This document shows positions 5,690 through 12,200 of a DNA stretch of 13,181 nt, one piece after another. A model generated the notes under the pieces. The model saw only the letters and a program-made list of their open reading frames with translations. It was not told where the DNA came from and searched no databases. Both the position numbers and the translations under genes were made by a program. The stretch's first letter is position 1, and each line of letters begins with the position of its first letter. This DNA is from Candidatus Liptonbacteria bacterium RIFOXYD1_FULL_36_11 (GTDB taxonomy: Bacteria; Patescibacteriota; Minisyncoccia; UBA6257; XYB1-36-10): the NCBI GenBank assembly GCA_001821375.1, contig MHLG01000001.1, forward strand, positions 2,052 through 15,232, in the 5' to 3' direction.

Positions 5690-6280
5690 ATGATATCCGA
5701 AGAAGATAAAAAATTAACAGACGAGGAGCTTGCAAAAAAAGTGCAGGCGGGAGAAGCGGATTATTTTGGCGAGCTGGTTTTGAGATATGAAAATAAGATG
5801 ATTGGGTATATCCGCCGGTTTATCCAAAATAGGGATGATGCGACAGATGTAGTGCAAGATGTTTTTATAAAGGTTTACAAGAATATTCAAAGCTTTGATG
5901 TGACGCAAAGGTTCTCGCCTTGGATTTACCGGATTGCCCATAATGAGATGGTAAATAACTTAAAAAAGAAGGTGAGACAGCCATTAAATTTTTTTGATCC
6001 GGAAGTTTTATTTCCGCATCCTTTGGCAAAAGAAAATCCGCAAGATGATTCGGAAAAAATAGAGATAAAAGAGATTTTAGGAAAATGTATGGAGCATTTA
6101 GATGAAAAATATAAGGAGGTGCTGGTGCTTAGATATTTTGATGATTTGGATTATAAGGATATAGCGGATGTTTTAAAAGTGCCTGTCGTGACAGTGGGAG
6201 TGAGATTAAATAGGGGAAAAGAAAAGCTTAAAGAAATTTATGAAGAAATAATAAAAAAAGGAGATTATGGAAGAGAATAA
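5690..6280 (+). CDS. RNA polymerase sigma factor, ECF-like (sigma-70 family)
   Basis: This 196-residue protein is built from a sigma-2 domain and a sigma-4 domain only, which is the ECF layout. Sigma-2 spans about 22-95 and includes FGELVLRYENKMIGYIRRF, the DDATDVVQDVFIKVYKNIQSF core contact region and the -10 recognition helix FSPWIYRIAHNEMVNNLKKK. Sigma-4 spans about 133-184, with LDEKYKEVLVLRYFDDLDYK and the helix-turn-helix IADVLKVPVVTVGVRLNRGKEKL that would read the -35. The linker contains the Pro-rich stretch 98-118. No Shine-Dalgarno sequence is obvious. The stop overlaps the start of the next gene by 14 bases, so the membrane protein encoded there is translationally coupled and is the natural candidate for its regulator. 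The target genes are unknown. Confidence 0.92.
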   Translation: MISEEDKKLTDEELAKKVQAGEADYFGELVLRYENKMIGYIRRFIQNRDDATDVVQDVFIKVYKNIQSFDVTQRFSPWIYRIAHNEMVNNLKKKVRQPLNFFDPEVLFPHPLAKENPQDDSEKIEIKEILGKCMEHLDEKYKEVLVLRYFDDLDYKDIADVLKVPVVTVGVRLNRGKEKLKEIYEEIIKKGDYGRE

Positions 6281-6962
6281 AAATTTGGCGGAAAGTTTAG
6301 TTGGTAGAATAAAAAGAGGCGAAATAAAAATGAGACCGCGGCTTTATTTTGTTTTAAAGTCATTTATTTATTTTTTAGTGACGGCTTTTTTTGTGGTGCT
6401 GGCTTTATTTTTCACTACTTTTGTTTTTTATGTTTTAAAGATAAACGGTTTTATAAGAATGTCCGGGTTTGGGCTTAAAGGAATGAGAGATTTATTTTTA
6501 TCTTTACCGCTAACTCTTTTAGTATTAACAGTTTTGTTTTTTTTGACGGCGGGGGCGATGCTTTTAAGGTATCCGGTAAGTTACAGAAAGCCGCTGGTTT
6601 ATTTAGTTGGTTTTTTATTGTTGGTTTTAAGTTTAGGAACGGTATTTTTCGCGCAAGCGACGGGATTAAGAAGAGAAATTTTTTATATAGCAGAAAAAGC
6701 GGAAATACCGATTATTAAAAATCTTTACAATGAATACAAGAGTATAGCGCCAAAGAATGTGGAAATAGGGACGGTGACTTTTGTTTCTTCCGGAAGTTTT
6801 GGATTGAAGACGAGTAAGGAAGAAATAAGAGTGGTTTTAGGGCCAAATACTTCTATTTATGCAGATGGAGGAATAAAAGAAGGAAGTTATGTAATAGTGC
6901 ATGGAAACAGAAACGGAAGCATGGTAGGAGCTTTTGTGGTAGAGATGATTATCCAGAATTAA
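6267..6962 (+). CDS. Membrane protein coupled to the sigma factor; candidate anti-sigma or sensor
   Basis: This 231-residue protein has a short basic cytosolic N-terminus (1-31, including Ile-Lys-Met-Arg-Pro-Arg-Leu-Tyr-Phe-Val-Leu-Lys) and three predicted membrane helices (about 32-57, 78-100, 109-130). A C-terminal region of about 100 residues would lie outside if the N-terminus is inside. That region ends in a beta-rich module (VEIGTVTFVSSGSFGLKTSK ... VVLGPNTSIYADGGIKEGSYVIVHG ... VGAFVVEMI). Its Thr/Gly spacing recalls DUF5666-type OB-fold domains, but I am not certain of that assignment. The 14-base overlap with the sigma gene suggests that the two act together. It lacks the His-x3-Cys-x2-Cys zinc motif of classical ZAS anti-sigma factors, so the anti-sigma role is inferred from gene position only. 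Confidence 0.65.
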   Translation: MEENKNLAESLVGRIKRGEIKMRPRLYFVLKSFIYFLVTAFFVVLALFFTTFVFYVLKINGFIRMSGFGLKGMRDLFLSLPLTLLVLTVLFFLTAGAMLLRYPVSYRKPLVYLVGFLLLVLSLGTVFFAQATGLRREIFYIAEKAEIPIIKNLYNEYKSIAPKNVEIGTVTFVSSGSFGLKTSKEEIRVVLGPNTSIYADGGIKEGSYVIVHGNRNGSMVGAFVVEMIIQN

Positions 6963-7019
6963 GAATAAAGAATTAGAAATTGTATTTTTAAAAGTCCGCA
7001 TTTTTTGAAACTAAAATTT

Positions 7020-8309
7020 ATGAAATTTAGATATTTAGAGAAAGAGGATAAGAAAATTGGAGATTTAGTAAAGAGAGAGATAGAAAGACAGAAAGAGACG
7101 ATAAATTTAATAGCGTCGGAGAATTATGTTTCGTCAGCGGTGCTTGAAGTTTTAGGGTCACCCTTAACAAATAAATATTCAGAAGGATATCCGGGAGCGA
7201 GATATTATCCGGGGAATAAAATTTATGATGAGATTGAAAAAATAGCGCAGGAAAGAGCGCTAAAACTTTTTAAACTTTCGGCGGAAGAGTGGGGAGTGAA
7301 TGTGCAGGGATATTCCGGATCGCCGGCAAATTTAGCAGTGTATTTGGCGCTTATTAATCTCGGAGAGATAATAATGGGAATGGCTTTAAATGCGGGTGGA
7401 CATTTAACGCACGGACATAAAGTTTCCGCGAGTGGAAAATTTTTTAAGGTGGCGCAATATGGAGTGGGAGAGGATGGTTTTATAGATTATAAAGAACTAG
7501 AAAAAAAAGCTTTAGAAAATAAACCAAAAATAATTATTTCAGGAGCGACGGCTTATGCGAGAGAAATTGATTTTGAAAAAATCGGGAAGATAGCAAAGAA
7601 AGCGGGAGCGTATCACTTAGCGGATATTTCGCATATAGCGGGACTAGTCGTGGCGGGGTTGCACAAGTCTCCATTTCCTTACGCTGATATAGTGATGACA
7701 ACGACACATAAGACATTACGTGGTCCTCGCGGCGCGGTGATTTTTGCGCGCCGAAAAAAAATAATAGAAAATAATGAGATTCAGAAGATAAAAAAGAAAG
7801 AGGAAACAATTTTTGACAGGATAAATAAAGCGGTTTTTCCGGGGGTGCAAGGCGGACCGCATAATAATGTGACAGCGGCGAAGGCGTTAGCTTTTTTAGA
7901 GGCTGGAAAACCAAGCTTTCGCGTTTATCAAAAACAGATTATAAAAAATGCCAAGGTTTTAGCGGAAGAGTTAAAAAAGAAAGGGTTTAGTTTGGTAACG
8001 GGAGGAACGGATAATCATTTAATGCTTGTAGATATGAGGAGTGTAGGATTGGACGGAATGGGAGCGGAAAGGATGCTGGAAGAGATTGGAATAACTGCCA
8101 ATAGAAATGCGGTGCCGGGGGACGAAAAACCGTTTAGGCCGTCGGGGGTAAGAATGGGAACTCCGGCAGTGACGACAAGAGGAATGAAAGAAAAAGAAAT
8201 GAAAGAAATTGCGGAGATTATTTATGGGTGTTTGGTAAAAAAAGAAAGTGCGGTGGGATTAAAGAAAGAAGTTTTGAAGTTATGTAAGAAATTTCCGTTG
8301 ATGTATTAA
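7020..8309 (+). CDS. glyA: Serine hydroxymethyltransferase
   Basis: This PLP enzyme converts serine and tetrahydrofolate to glycine and 5,10-methylene-tetrahydrofolate in the cytosol. From the ATG it is 429 residues, close to the family length. Recognisable sites are ASENYVS (32-38), EGYPGARYY (55-63), NVQGYSGSPAN (94-104), GGHLTHG (126-132), DISHIAGL (202-209), TTTHKTLRGPRG (227-238) with PLP-binding Lys231, QGGPHNNVTAAKA (277-289), and GVRMGTPA with carboxylate-binding Arg378. An insertion of about 14 basic and acidic residues (roughly 245-268) precedes AVFPG relative to E. coli GlyA. A TTG at 7005 would add five residues, but the ATG is preferred. No Shine-Dalgarno sequence is visible. It lies 57 bases after the membrane-protein gene and may share its transcript. 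Its product is the substrate of FolD, encoded downstream. Confidence 0.97.
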   Translation: MKFRYLEKEDKKIGDLVKREIERQKETINLIASENYVSSAVLEVLGSPLTNKYSEGYPGARYYPGNKIYDEIEKIAQERALKLFKLSAEEWGVNVQGYSGSPANLAVYLALINLGEIIMGMALNAGGHLTHGHKVSASGKFFKVAQYGVGEDGFIDYKELEKKALENKPKIIISGATAYAREIDFEKIGKIAKKAGAYHLADISHIAGLVVAGLHKSPFPYADIVMTTTHKTLRGPRGAVIFARRKKIIENNEIQKIKKKEETIFDRINKAVFPGVQGGPHNNVTAAKALAFLEAGKPSFRVYQKQIIKNAKVLAEELKKKGFSLVTGGTDNHLMLVDMRSVGLDGMGAERMLEEIGITANRNAVPGDEKPFRPSGVRMGTPAVTTRGMKEKEMKEIAEIIYGCLVKKESAVGLKKEVLKLCKKFPLMY

Positions 8310-8329
8310 TGATTTTTGTATTTACAGAT

Positions 8330-8352
8330 GTTTCTTTTTTAAAGAGACTTTT
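8330..8352 (+). terminator. Likely terminator after glyA
   Basis: GTTTCTTT (8330-8337) pairs with AAAGAGAC (8341-8348) with one G-T wobble and a 3-base loop, followed by TTTT. The T run is short, so termination may be partial. Confidence 0.45.
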
Positions 8353-8356
8353 ATGC

Positions 8357-8386
8357 TTGAAAGTTAGTTTTAAAGTGTGATATAAA
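8357..8386 (+). promoter_or_regulatory. Good promoter upstream of the broken small gene / leader
   Basis: TTGAAA (8357-8362) and TATAAA (8381-8386) are 18 bp apart, and TG at 8378-8379 adds an extended -10. This is one of the best promoter matches in the window. Transcription would start near 8393, about 40 bases before the ATG at 8433. It is well placed to transcribe everything through to folD. Confidence 0.65.
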
Positions 8387-8432
8387 GAGAGAAGATTTTT
8401 AAGGAGTTAAATAAAAAAGAGAGGAAAGAAAG

Positions 8433-8787
8433 ATGAAAAAGAGAGTTTATGCTTTTGATTTAGATGTTGAAGAATACTTAAAGAAAGAGTTTGGTGGGTT
8501 TTAGGAAAATGGCGGTGTGATGATGCCGCCGGTCGGTGTGTTGATTGAAGTTGTGGAGCCTATAAAAACAGGCCATGATTATTGCGGAGAAGGGCTAGAT
8601 AGGGATAATTGTGTCCCGTCTGATTTATAAAGTTGGTGCTTTAACACACATCAGTCCTCTTGGAGTTTCTTGCCAAGGGGAGTTACTTACTCCTTTAGGA
8701 GAAGAAAAAGTTGTTTGTGAGTTTTGTGCAGGATACGGAGGTCAAGTGACTATGGACTGGCAGGGATGTAAAAAAGTTGTTTCGTAA
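8433..8787 (+). pseudogene. Probable broken small Cys-rich gene (in-frame TAG plus frameshift)
   Basis: The region begins like a normal gene: a strong promoter, GAGAGGAAAG as a ribosome binding site, then ATG at 8433. The frame MKKRVYAFDLDVEEYLKKEF stops at TAG (8502-8504). The same frame reopens at once and runs through VMMPPVGVLIEVVEP, ...GHDYCGEGLDRDNC... to TAA at 8628-8630. Shifting by one base there gives a third open stretch to TAA at 8785-8787, with GVSCQGELLTPLGEEKVVCE, a second Cys, then MDWQGCKKVVS. Joined, it would encode about 116 residues with six Cys, suggesting a metal-binding or disulfide protein that I do not recognise. Alternatives are a string of short peptides of 23, 36 and up to 58 residues (GTG at 8611), a sequencing error, or a non-coding leader RNA. 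Confidence 0.45.
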
Positions 8788-8862
8788 AAATTTTGCGGCT
8801 CTGGAACGGGACGCTTTTTGTTATTGTAGAAGAATTATTTTTATGGTAGAAATTAGAATGTA

Positions 8863-9729
8863 ATGAATAAAATAGATGGGAAAAAAATAGCGGGGGAGAT
8901 AGTTGAGAAATTAAAGGAAAAGGAAAAACCGGAGAAGATTTTAGCGGCAGTTTATGTCGGTAGTAACCCGGCGAGCGAAGCATTTTTGAAAGTGAAAGAA
9001 AAGGCGGCAAAAGAACTTGGCGTTGATTTTAGAGTTTACAGTTTTTCGGAAAGTATTTCAGGAGAAAAATTAAGGGAAGAAGTGGGAAGAATTTCTAAAA
9101 TGGGAGTGGCGGGAGGGGTAATTGTGCAACTGCCTTTGCCGGATAAATTTAACAAGCAGAAGATTTTAAATGCGGTTGATTTAGAAAAAGATGTTGATGT
9201 TTTAGCGGAGAAGAGTTTAGGAGCTTTTTATGCGGAAAGAAGCGCAGTTTTGCCGCCGGCAGTGGGAGTGATAAAGGAGATTTTAGAAAAGGAAAATGTG
9301 TTTAAGGATTTAGGAGAAAAAAAAGTGGCAATAGTGGGAGCGGGATTTTTAGTGGGAAAGCCGGCGGCGGTATGGTTTTTAGGGAAGGTAGCGGAAGTGG
9401 CAGTGTTTGATAAAGGAAGTAATTTAGAGGATTTAAAGAAATATGATTTAGTGGTTTCTGGTGTTGGAAAAGCGGGGTTGATTAAAACGGAGTTCTTAAA
9501 AGAAGGGGCGGGAGTTATTGATTTTGGATATGACGATAAAGGTAGTCCTTCGACAGGCTCAGGATACAACTCTAAGAGAGTTATAGGAGATTTAGATGCG
9601 AGTGATGAGAAGAAGCTTGAAAAATTAACATTTTGGACGCCGACGCCGGGAGGAACAGGACCGATATTAGTGGCAAAACTAATGGAGAATTTTTATGAGT
9701 TGTTTGAGAGAAAAAAGAAGAAAGAGTAA
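8863..9729 (+). CDS. folD: Methylene-THF dehydrogenase / methenyl-THF cyclohydrolase
   Basis: This bifunctional enzyme oxidises 5,10-methylene-THF (made by GlyA) to methenyl-THF and hydrolyses it to 10-formyl-THF. The catalytic domain includes PASEAFLKVKEKA with Lys45 at the catalytic lysine position, while the usual neighbouring Tyr is Phe41. VQLPLPD (88-94) and KDVD (109-112) are also present. The family Lys-Asp-Val-Asp-Gly-Phe and Pro-Cys-Thr-Pro motifs are altered to KDVDVL and PPAV, suggesting a divergent branch. The Rossmann domain has VGAGFLVGKPAA (158-169), and TPTPGGTGPILVAKL (259-273) closes the site. It is 288 residues. An extra loop at 227-237 (Ser-Pro-Ser-Thr-Gly-Ser-Gly-Tyr-Asn-Ser) is encoded by a palindromic repeat and interrupts the segment between VIDFGYD and VIGDLD. 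A weak promoter (TTGTTA 8818-8823, TATGGT 8842-8847) may lie upstream. Confidence 0.93.
   Translation: MNKIDGKKIAGEIVEKLKEKEKPEKILAAVYVGSNPASEAFLKVKEKAAKELGVDFRVYSFSESISGEKLREEVGRISKMGVAGGVIVQLPLPDKFNKQKILNAVDLEKDVDVLAEKSLGAFYAERSAVLPPAVGVIKEILEKENVFKDLGEKKVAIVGAGFLVGKPAAVWFLGKVAEVAVFDKGSNLEDLKKYDLVVSGVGKAGLIKTEFLKEGAGVIDFGYDDKGSPSTGSGYNSKRVIGDLDASDEKKLEKLTFWTPTPGGTGPILVAKLMENFYELFERKKKKE
9546..9564. repeat. TTCGACAGGCTCAGG-type palindromic repeat inside folD
   Basis: The 19-base sequence TCCTTCGACAGGCTCAGGA has complementary ends (TCCT/AGGA) and an imperfect central hairpin. It closely matches the CCTTCGACAAGCTCAGG-type element that I recall as a dispersed repeat in many bacterial genomes, including Parcubacteria and Chloroflexi. 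The reverse frame reads Pro-Glu-Pro-Val-Glu-Gly, a familiar signature of it. Here it lies in the coding frame of folD without breaking it. Confidence 0.75.
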
Positions 9730-9769
9730 AAATTTGGAAATAAAAAGGTGTTTGAAGATAAAGGAAGAT

Positions 9770-9809
9770 TTGACTGTTTGACTTTTATGGATTAGGTTAG
9801 GAGAAGAAT
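9770..9809 (+). promoter_or_regulatory. Possible promoter region with two TTGACT elements
   Basis: TTGACT occurs at 9770-9775 and again at 9778-9783 as part of a tandem 8-base repeat (TTTGACTG, TTTGACTT). The -10 candidates downstream are poor (TAGGTT at 9793 and AAGAAT at 9804), so the promoter call is tentative. Confidence 0.3.
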
Positions 9810-9828
9810 TTTTGAAAGGAGAAAAAAG

Positions 9829-10089
9829 ATGGAAGAGGAAAAGCGTGAGAAAGGATATTATGTTTTATACAAAGAAGGAGAAGATGGAGAAGTAAAGGAG
9901 TCTTTTTCTTTACGTATAGCAGCGGTGGTAAACCTTACTAATTTAGTAAAAAAAAGAAAATCCTCCGTTGTCGTAGTGGTAAGTATAAACGAAAAGAGAG
10001 CGCAGAAAGTGAAAGGTGATTCTTTTAGTCCATTTTCTGGTTGGTTAAATAAGAAGATTCCCGGGTGGACGGAAGGGAAAATAATTTAA
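9829..10089 (+). CDS. Small hypothetical protein
   Basis: I do not recognise this 86-residue protein. It starts at an ATG with a clear ribosome binding site (AAAGGAG, ending seven bases upstream), unusual in this window, which supports a real, well-translated gene. The N-terminus is Glu/Lys-rich with a Tyr-Tyr-Val-Leu-Tyr strand, the middle has a Val-rich strand (SSVVVVVSINEKRAQKVKG), and the end carries FSGWLNKKIPGWTEGK. No membrane helix or cysteine is present, so a small soluble alpha/beta protein is likely. It lies 99 bases after folD and ends at the bidirectional terminator. It could be the last gene of the glyA-folD stretch or its own transcript. Confidence 0.7.
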   Translation: MEEEKREKGYYVLYKEGEDGEVKESFSLRIAAVVNLTNLVKKRKSSVVVVVSINEKRAQKVKGDSFSPFSGWLNKKIPGWTEGKII

Positions 10090-10091
10090 TG

Positions 10092-10130
10092 CAATAAAAA
10101 AGAGGCGTACTTACGTCTCTTTTATTTTTT
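10092..10130. terminator. Bidirectional terminator between converging genes
   Basis: A 12-bp stem (10098-10109 with 10112-10123, one wobble) is flanked on the + strand by T-rich sequence to 10130. On its left, an A run serves as the T run for the - strand. It ends both the small + strand gene and the - strand recA transcript. Confidence 0.85.
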
Positions 10131-10148
10131 ATCAGGAAATACCGCAAT

Positions 10149-11207
10149 TTATTGTGAGGGAGAGGTCATTTTTTCTTTGGTTTCTTTTTTTATTTCTTCT
10201 AGAAGTTTTTTATCTTCTTTAAGTTTGTTTTTTGCGTTATCAAAACCGACGGCAATTTTTTCATTATTAAAAGAAAGAGTGGAGCCGGATTTTTTTACAA
10301 TGCCGTATTTAATAGCGGCGGTTAAAACGTCGGCTTCGTAAGAAATACCCTCACCCCACATAATAAAAAACTCGGCGACTCTGAAAGGAGGGGCAACTTT
10401 ATTTTTTACCACTTTAGCTTTAACTTGACTACCGACAATTTCCTCACCTTTTTTAACTTGGGCGATTTTTCGGACATCTATTCTGACGGAAGAATAGAAT
10501 TTTAAGGCGCGGCCGCCGGGAGTGGTTTCTGGATTACCAAACATAATGCCGATTTTTTCGCGAAGCTGATTGATAAAGATGATTAAAGTTTTTGATTGGT
10601 TAGCAATGGCAGTAATTTTGCGAAGAGCTTGAGACATCATTCTTGCCTGTAAGCCAATAAACTGCGCACCCATCTCGCCTTCTATTTCAGCTCTAGGAGT
10701 GAGGGCGGCGACTGAATCAATAACGACAATATCAATGATTTGAGAACGAACCAGGCTTTCTAAGATGTTTAAAGCTTCTTCACCACTGTCAGGCTGGGAA
10801 ATTAGTAATTCATCAATTTTAACGCCGAGTTTTTTAGCGTAATCCGGATCCATAGCATGTTCGGCGTCTATAAAAGCTGCTTTGCCGCCTTTCTTTTGAG
10901 CTTCAGCGACTACATTTAAAGCAAGGGTAGTTTTTCCGGAAGACTCCGGTCCAAAAATTTCCACAATACGTCCTTTTGGAAGACCGCCGATACCTAAAGC
11001 GATATCAAGAGAAAAAGAACCGGTAGGAATGACGTCTACGTTAACTTTTCTGGCATCGCCAAGCTTCATAATAGAGCCTTCGCCGTATTTACTTTGAAGG
11101 TCGGAGAGAAGAGAGTCAATATCTTTTTTTGCCGAATCTTTATTTTTTTCTTGTTCAGTTAGCTTGTTTTTGTCGGTAAATGATTTCTTTTTTTGAGATA
11201 TAAACAT
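10149..11207 (-). CDS. recA: Recombinase A
   Basis: This protein forms ATP-dependent filaments on single-stranded DNA for homologous recombination, and in many bacteria for SOS signalling. In the 352-residue protein, Walker A GPESSGKTT (86-94), Walker B VVIDSV (161-166), the L1 loop region EIEGEMGAQFIGLQARMM (174-191), Gln214 in FINQLREKIG, and the L2 region FGNPETTPGGRALKF (223-237) are intact. Compared with E. coli RecA, the N-terminus is longer by about 20 charged residues before GEGSIMKLGD. The C-terminal tail is Lys/Glu-rich and ends in Ser-Pro-Ser-Gln. The only Met before the core is residue 1, so the start is firm. It has its own promoter with a palindrome over the start site. No recX follows. 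Confidence 0.98.
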   Translation of the reverse strand: MFISQKKKSFTDKNKLTEQEKNKDSAKKDIDSLLSDLQSKYGEGSIMKLGDARKVNVDVIPTGSFSLDIALGIGGLPKGRIVEIFGPESSGKTTLALNVVAEAQKKGGKAAFIDAEHAMDPDYAKKLGVKIDELLISQPDSGEEALNILESLVRSQIIDIVVIDSVAALTPRAEIEGEMGAQFIGLQARMMSQALRKITAIANQSKTLIIFINQLREKIGIMFGNPETTPGGRALKFYSSVRIDVRKIAQVKKGEEIVGSQVKAKVVKNKVAPPFRVAEFFIMWGEGISYEADVLTAAIKYGIVKKSGSTLSFNNEKIAVGFDNAKNKLKEDKKLLEEIKKETKEKMTSPSQ

Positions 11208-11223
11208 AATAAGATAATGAATC

Positions 11224-11243
11224 GTTAATTTTTAATAATTAAC
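11224..11243 (-). promoter_or_regulatory. 20-bp palindrome over the recA transcription start (candidate operator)
   Basis: GTTAATT and AATTAAC are perfect 7-bp arms around six A/T bases. The element begins four bases after the recA -10 and covers the predicted start (about 11240), a classic position for a repressor site. It matches neither the E. coli CTGT-N8-ACAG nor the Bacillus GAAC-N4-GTTC LexA box. It could instead form a weak hairpin in the leader. Confidence 0.4.
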
Positions 11244-11246
11244 TGA

Positions 11247-11252
11247 ATTATA
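11247..11252 (-). promoter_or_regulatory. -10 element of recA (TATAAT)
   Basis: On the - strand a consensus TATAAT is preceded directly by TG. No good -35 is seen. The predicted leader to the ATG is about 33 bases. Confidence 0.5.
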
Positions 11253-11420
11253 CAGCAACAGAAAGAGGATTACTAATTTACTGGCTAGCGGGAAAATAAA
11301 GAATTTATTTGACAGAATTGGGATTAATGCAGTCTCTTCCAAAAAGATTTTTGAAAGAATTAACTTTAATATTTTGCTTGCTAAATTTAATTTTCGATTA
11401 AGTTAGTTGAGGTAAAGAGT

Positions 11421-11448
11421 AAAAAATTTCCCCCGAGAAATCGAGGGA
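11421..11448 (-). terminator. Terminator of the ftsK - RodZ-like operon
   Basis: On the - strand TCCCTCGA pairs with TCGGGGGA (one G-T wobble) around a 4-base loop, followed by AA and a T-rich run ending in six Ts. It separates this operon from recA. Confidence 0.8.
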
Positions 11449-11490
11449 TTTTATTTTAAGTATAGAATTATAGGAGAAAAACTAAGAAGT

Positions 11491-12156
11491 TTATAAGGAA
11501 GTTTCTTCTTTTATTGGAGAAACCTCCGGTTCTTGATAAATTATTTGGCGAGTGACGGAAGTTTCGCGCCCGAGAAATTTTTTTGCTTTTATTTCAAATG
11601 AATTTATACCTCCTTGAAGGAGAACGCTTTTTGAAAAATTGTTATTTTCATCCATATTAATCATTTCGTCATTGATAGTGAGTTTTGCGTCTTTATCAGT
11701 ACTGCCTTTTATAAAAAAGACAGATGAAGAAACAGTAATTATTTCTTCTTTAGGAGTAGTGACAGTTAGTTCCGGTTTGCCAAATAAGCTGTTAAAACGA
11801 AAGATAAAATAAACTAAAGCTAAAACGGCAAATCCTCCAATAGCAAATGTTTTTGTATTACTGACTGTTTGAATAGAAAAGCGATTTTTTGGAAGTTCGT
11901 CGGAGGCACCAGAAGTTTTTATAAAGTTTTCTTTTTTGAAAGCTTCCCAAAGCAATTCATCTTCAACATCAAGGATGTGGGAGATGTGAGTAAGATAGCC
12001 ATGAATATAAGGAGCCGATGGTAAGTTGTTAAATTCTCCTCTTATCAGAAGCTCAAGGTATCTTTCCGGAACGCGACTTAATTCGGAAAGTTTTGAAAGG
12101 TTGACTCCTTTGTTTTCTATAGCATTTATTAGAATTTCTTTAAAAGATTGACTCAT
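11491..12156 (-). CDS. RodZ/YmfM-like membrane protein with N-terminal HTH
   Basis: This 221-residue single-pass protein has three parts. Residues 1-75 are a Cro-like helix-turn-helix (LSKLSELSRVPERYLELLIRG, then APYIHGYLTHISHIL). This is the arrangement found in RodZ-type proteins, where the HTH contacts MreB rather than DNA. Residues about 103-121 form the membrane helix (TFAIGGFAVLALVYFIFRF). Residues 128-208 are an outside beta-rich domain with Pro-Glu-Leu-Thr-Val, a Gly-Ser-Thr-Asp-Lys-Asp-Ala-Lys turn and Gly-Gly-Ile-Asn-Ser-Phe-Glu-Ile-Lys-Ala, like the Ig-type Glucodextranase-B fold. It lies 44 bases after ftsK. Its likely role is cell shape or envelope organisation. DNA binding is the alternative. 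A GATAAT-like -10 just before the ATG may add an internal promoter. Confidence 0.8.
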   Translation of the reverse strand: MSQSFKEILINAIENKGVNLSKLSELSRVPERYLELLIRGEFNNLPSAPYIHGYLTHISHILDVEDELLWEAFKKENFIKTSGASDELPKNRFSIQTVSNTKTFAIGGFAVLALVYFIFRFNSLFGKPELTVTTPKEEIITVSSSVFFIKGSTDKDAKLTINDEMINMDENNNFSKSVLLQGGINSFEIKAKKFLGRETSVTRQIIYQEPEVSPIKEETSL

Positions 12157-12200
12157 TTAGATTATCAGACTTATCGTGTAATAATTTACTACTATATATT

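Noticed and set aside
7534..7914. Open frame of 126 codons on the - strand inside glyA
   Set aside because: It is antisense to the conserved active-site region of glyA, has a biased composition and resembles no protein family.
8431..8862. THF riboswitch upstream of folD
   Set aside because: The region can form hairpins, but the conserved THF riboswitch core is not recognisable in it.
9228..9569. Open frame of 113 codons on the - strand inside folD
   Set aside because: It is antisense to conserved folD. Its Pro-Glu-Pro-Val-Glu-Gly text comes from the palindromic repeat, not from a real protein.
11253..11420. Small gene, tRNA or promoter between recA and the RodZ-like operon
   Set aside because: TTGACA at 11309 has no -10 at a suitable distance. 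The only ATG frame there (11327) gives 24 codons without a ribosome binding site. No cloverleaf is visible.
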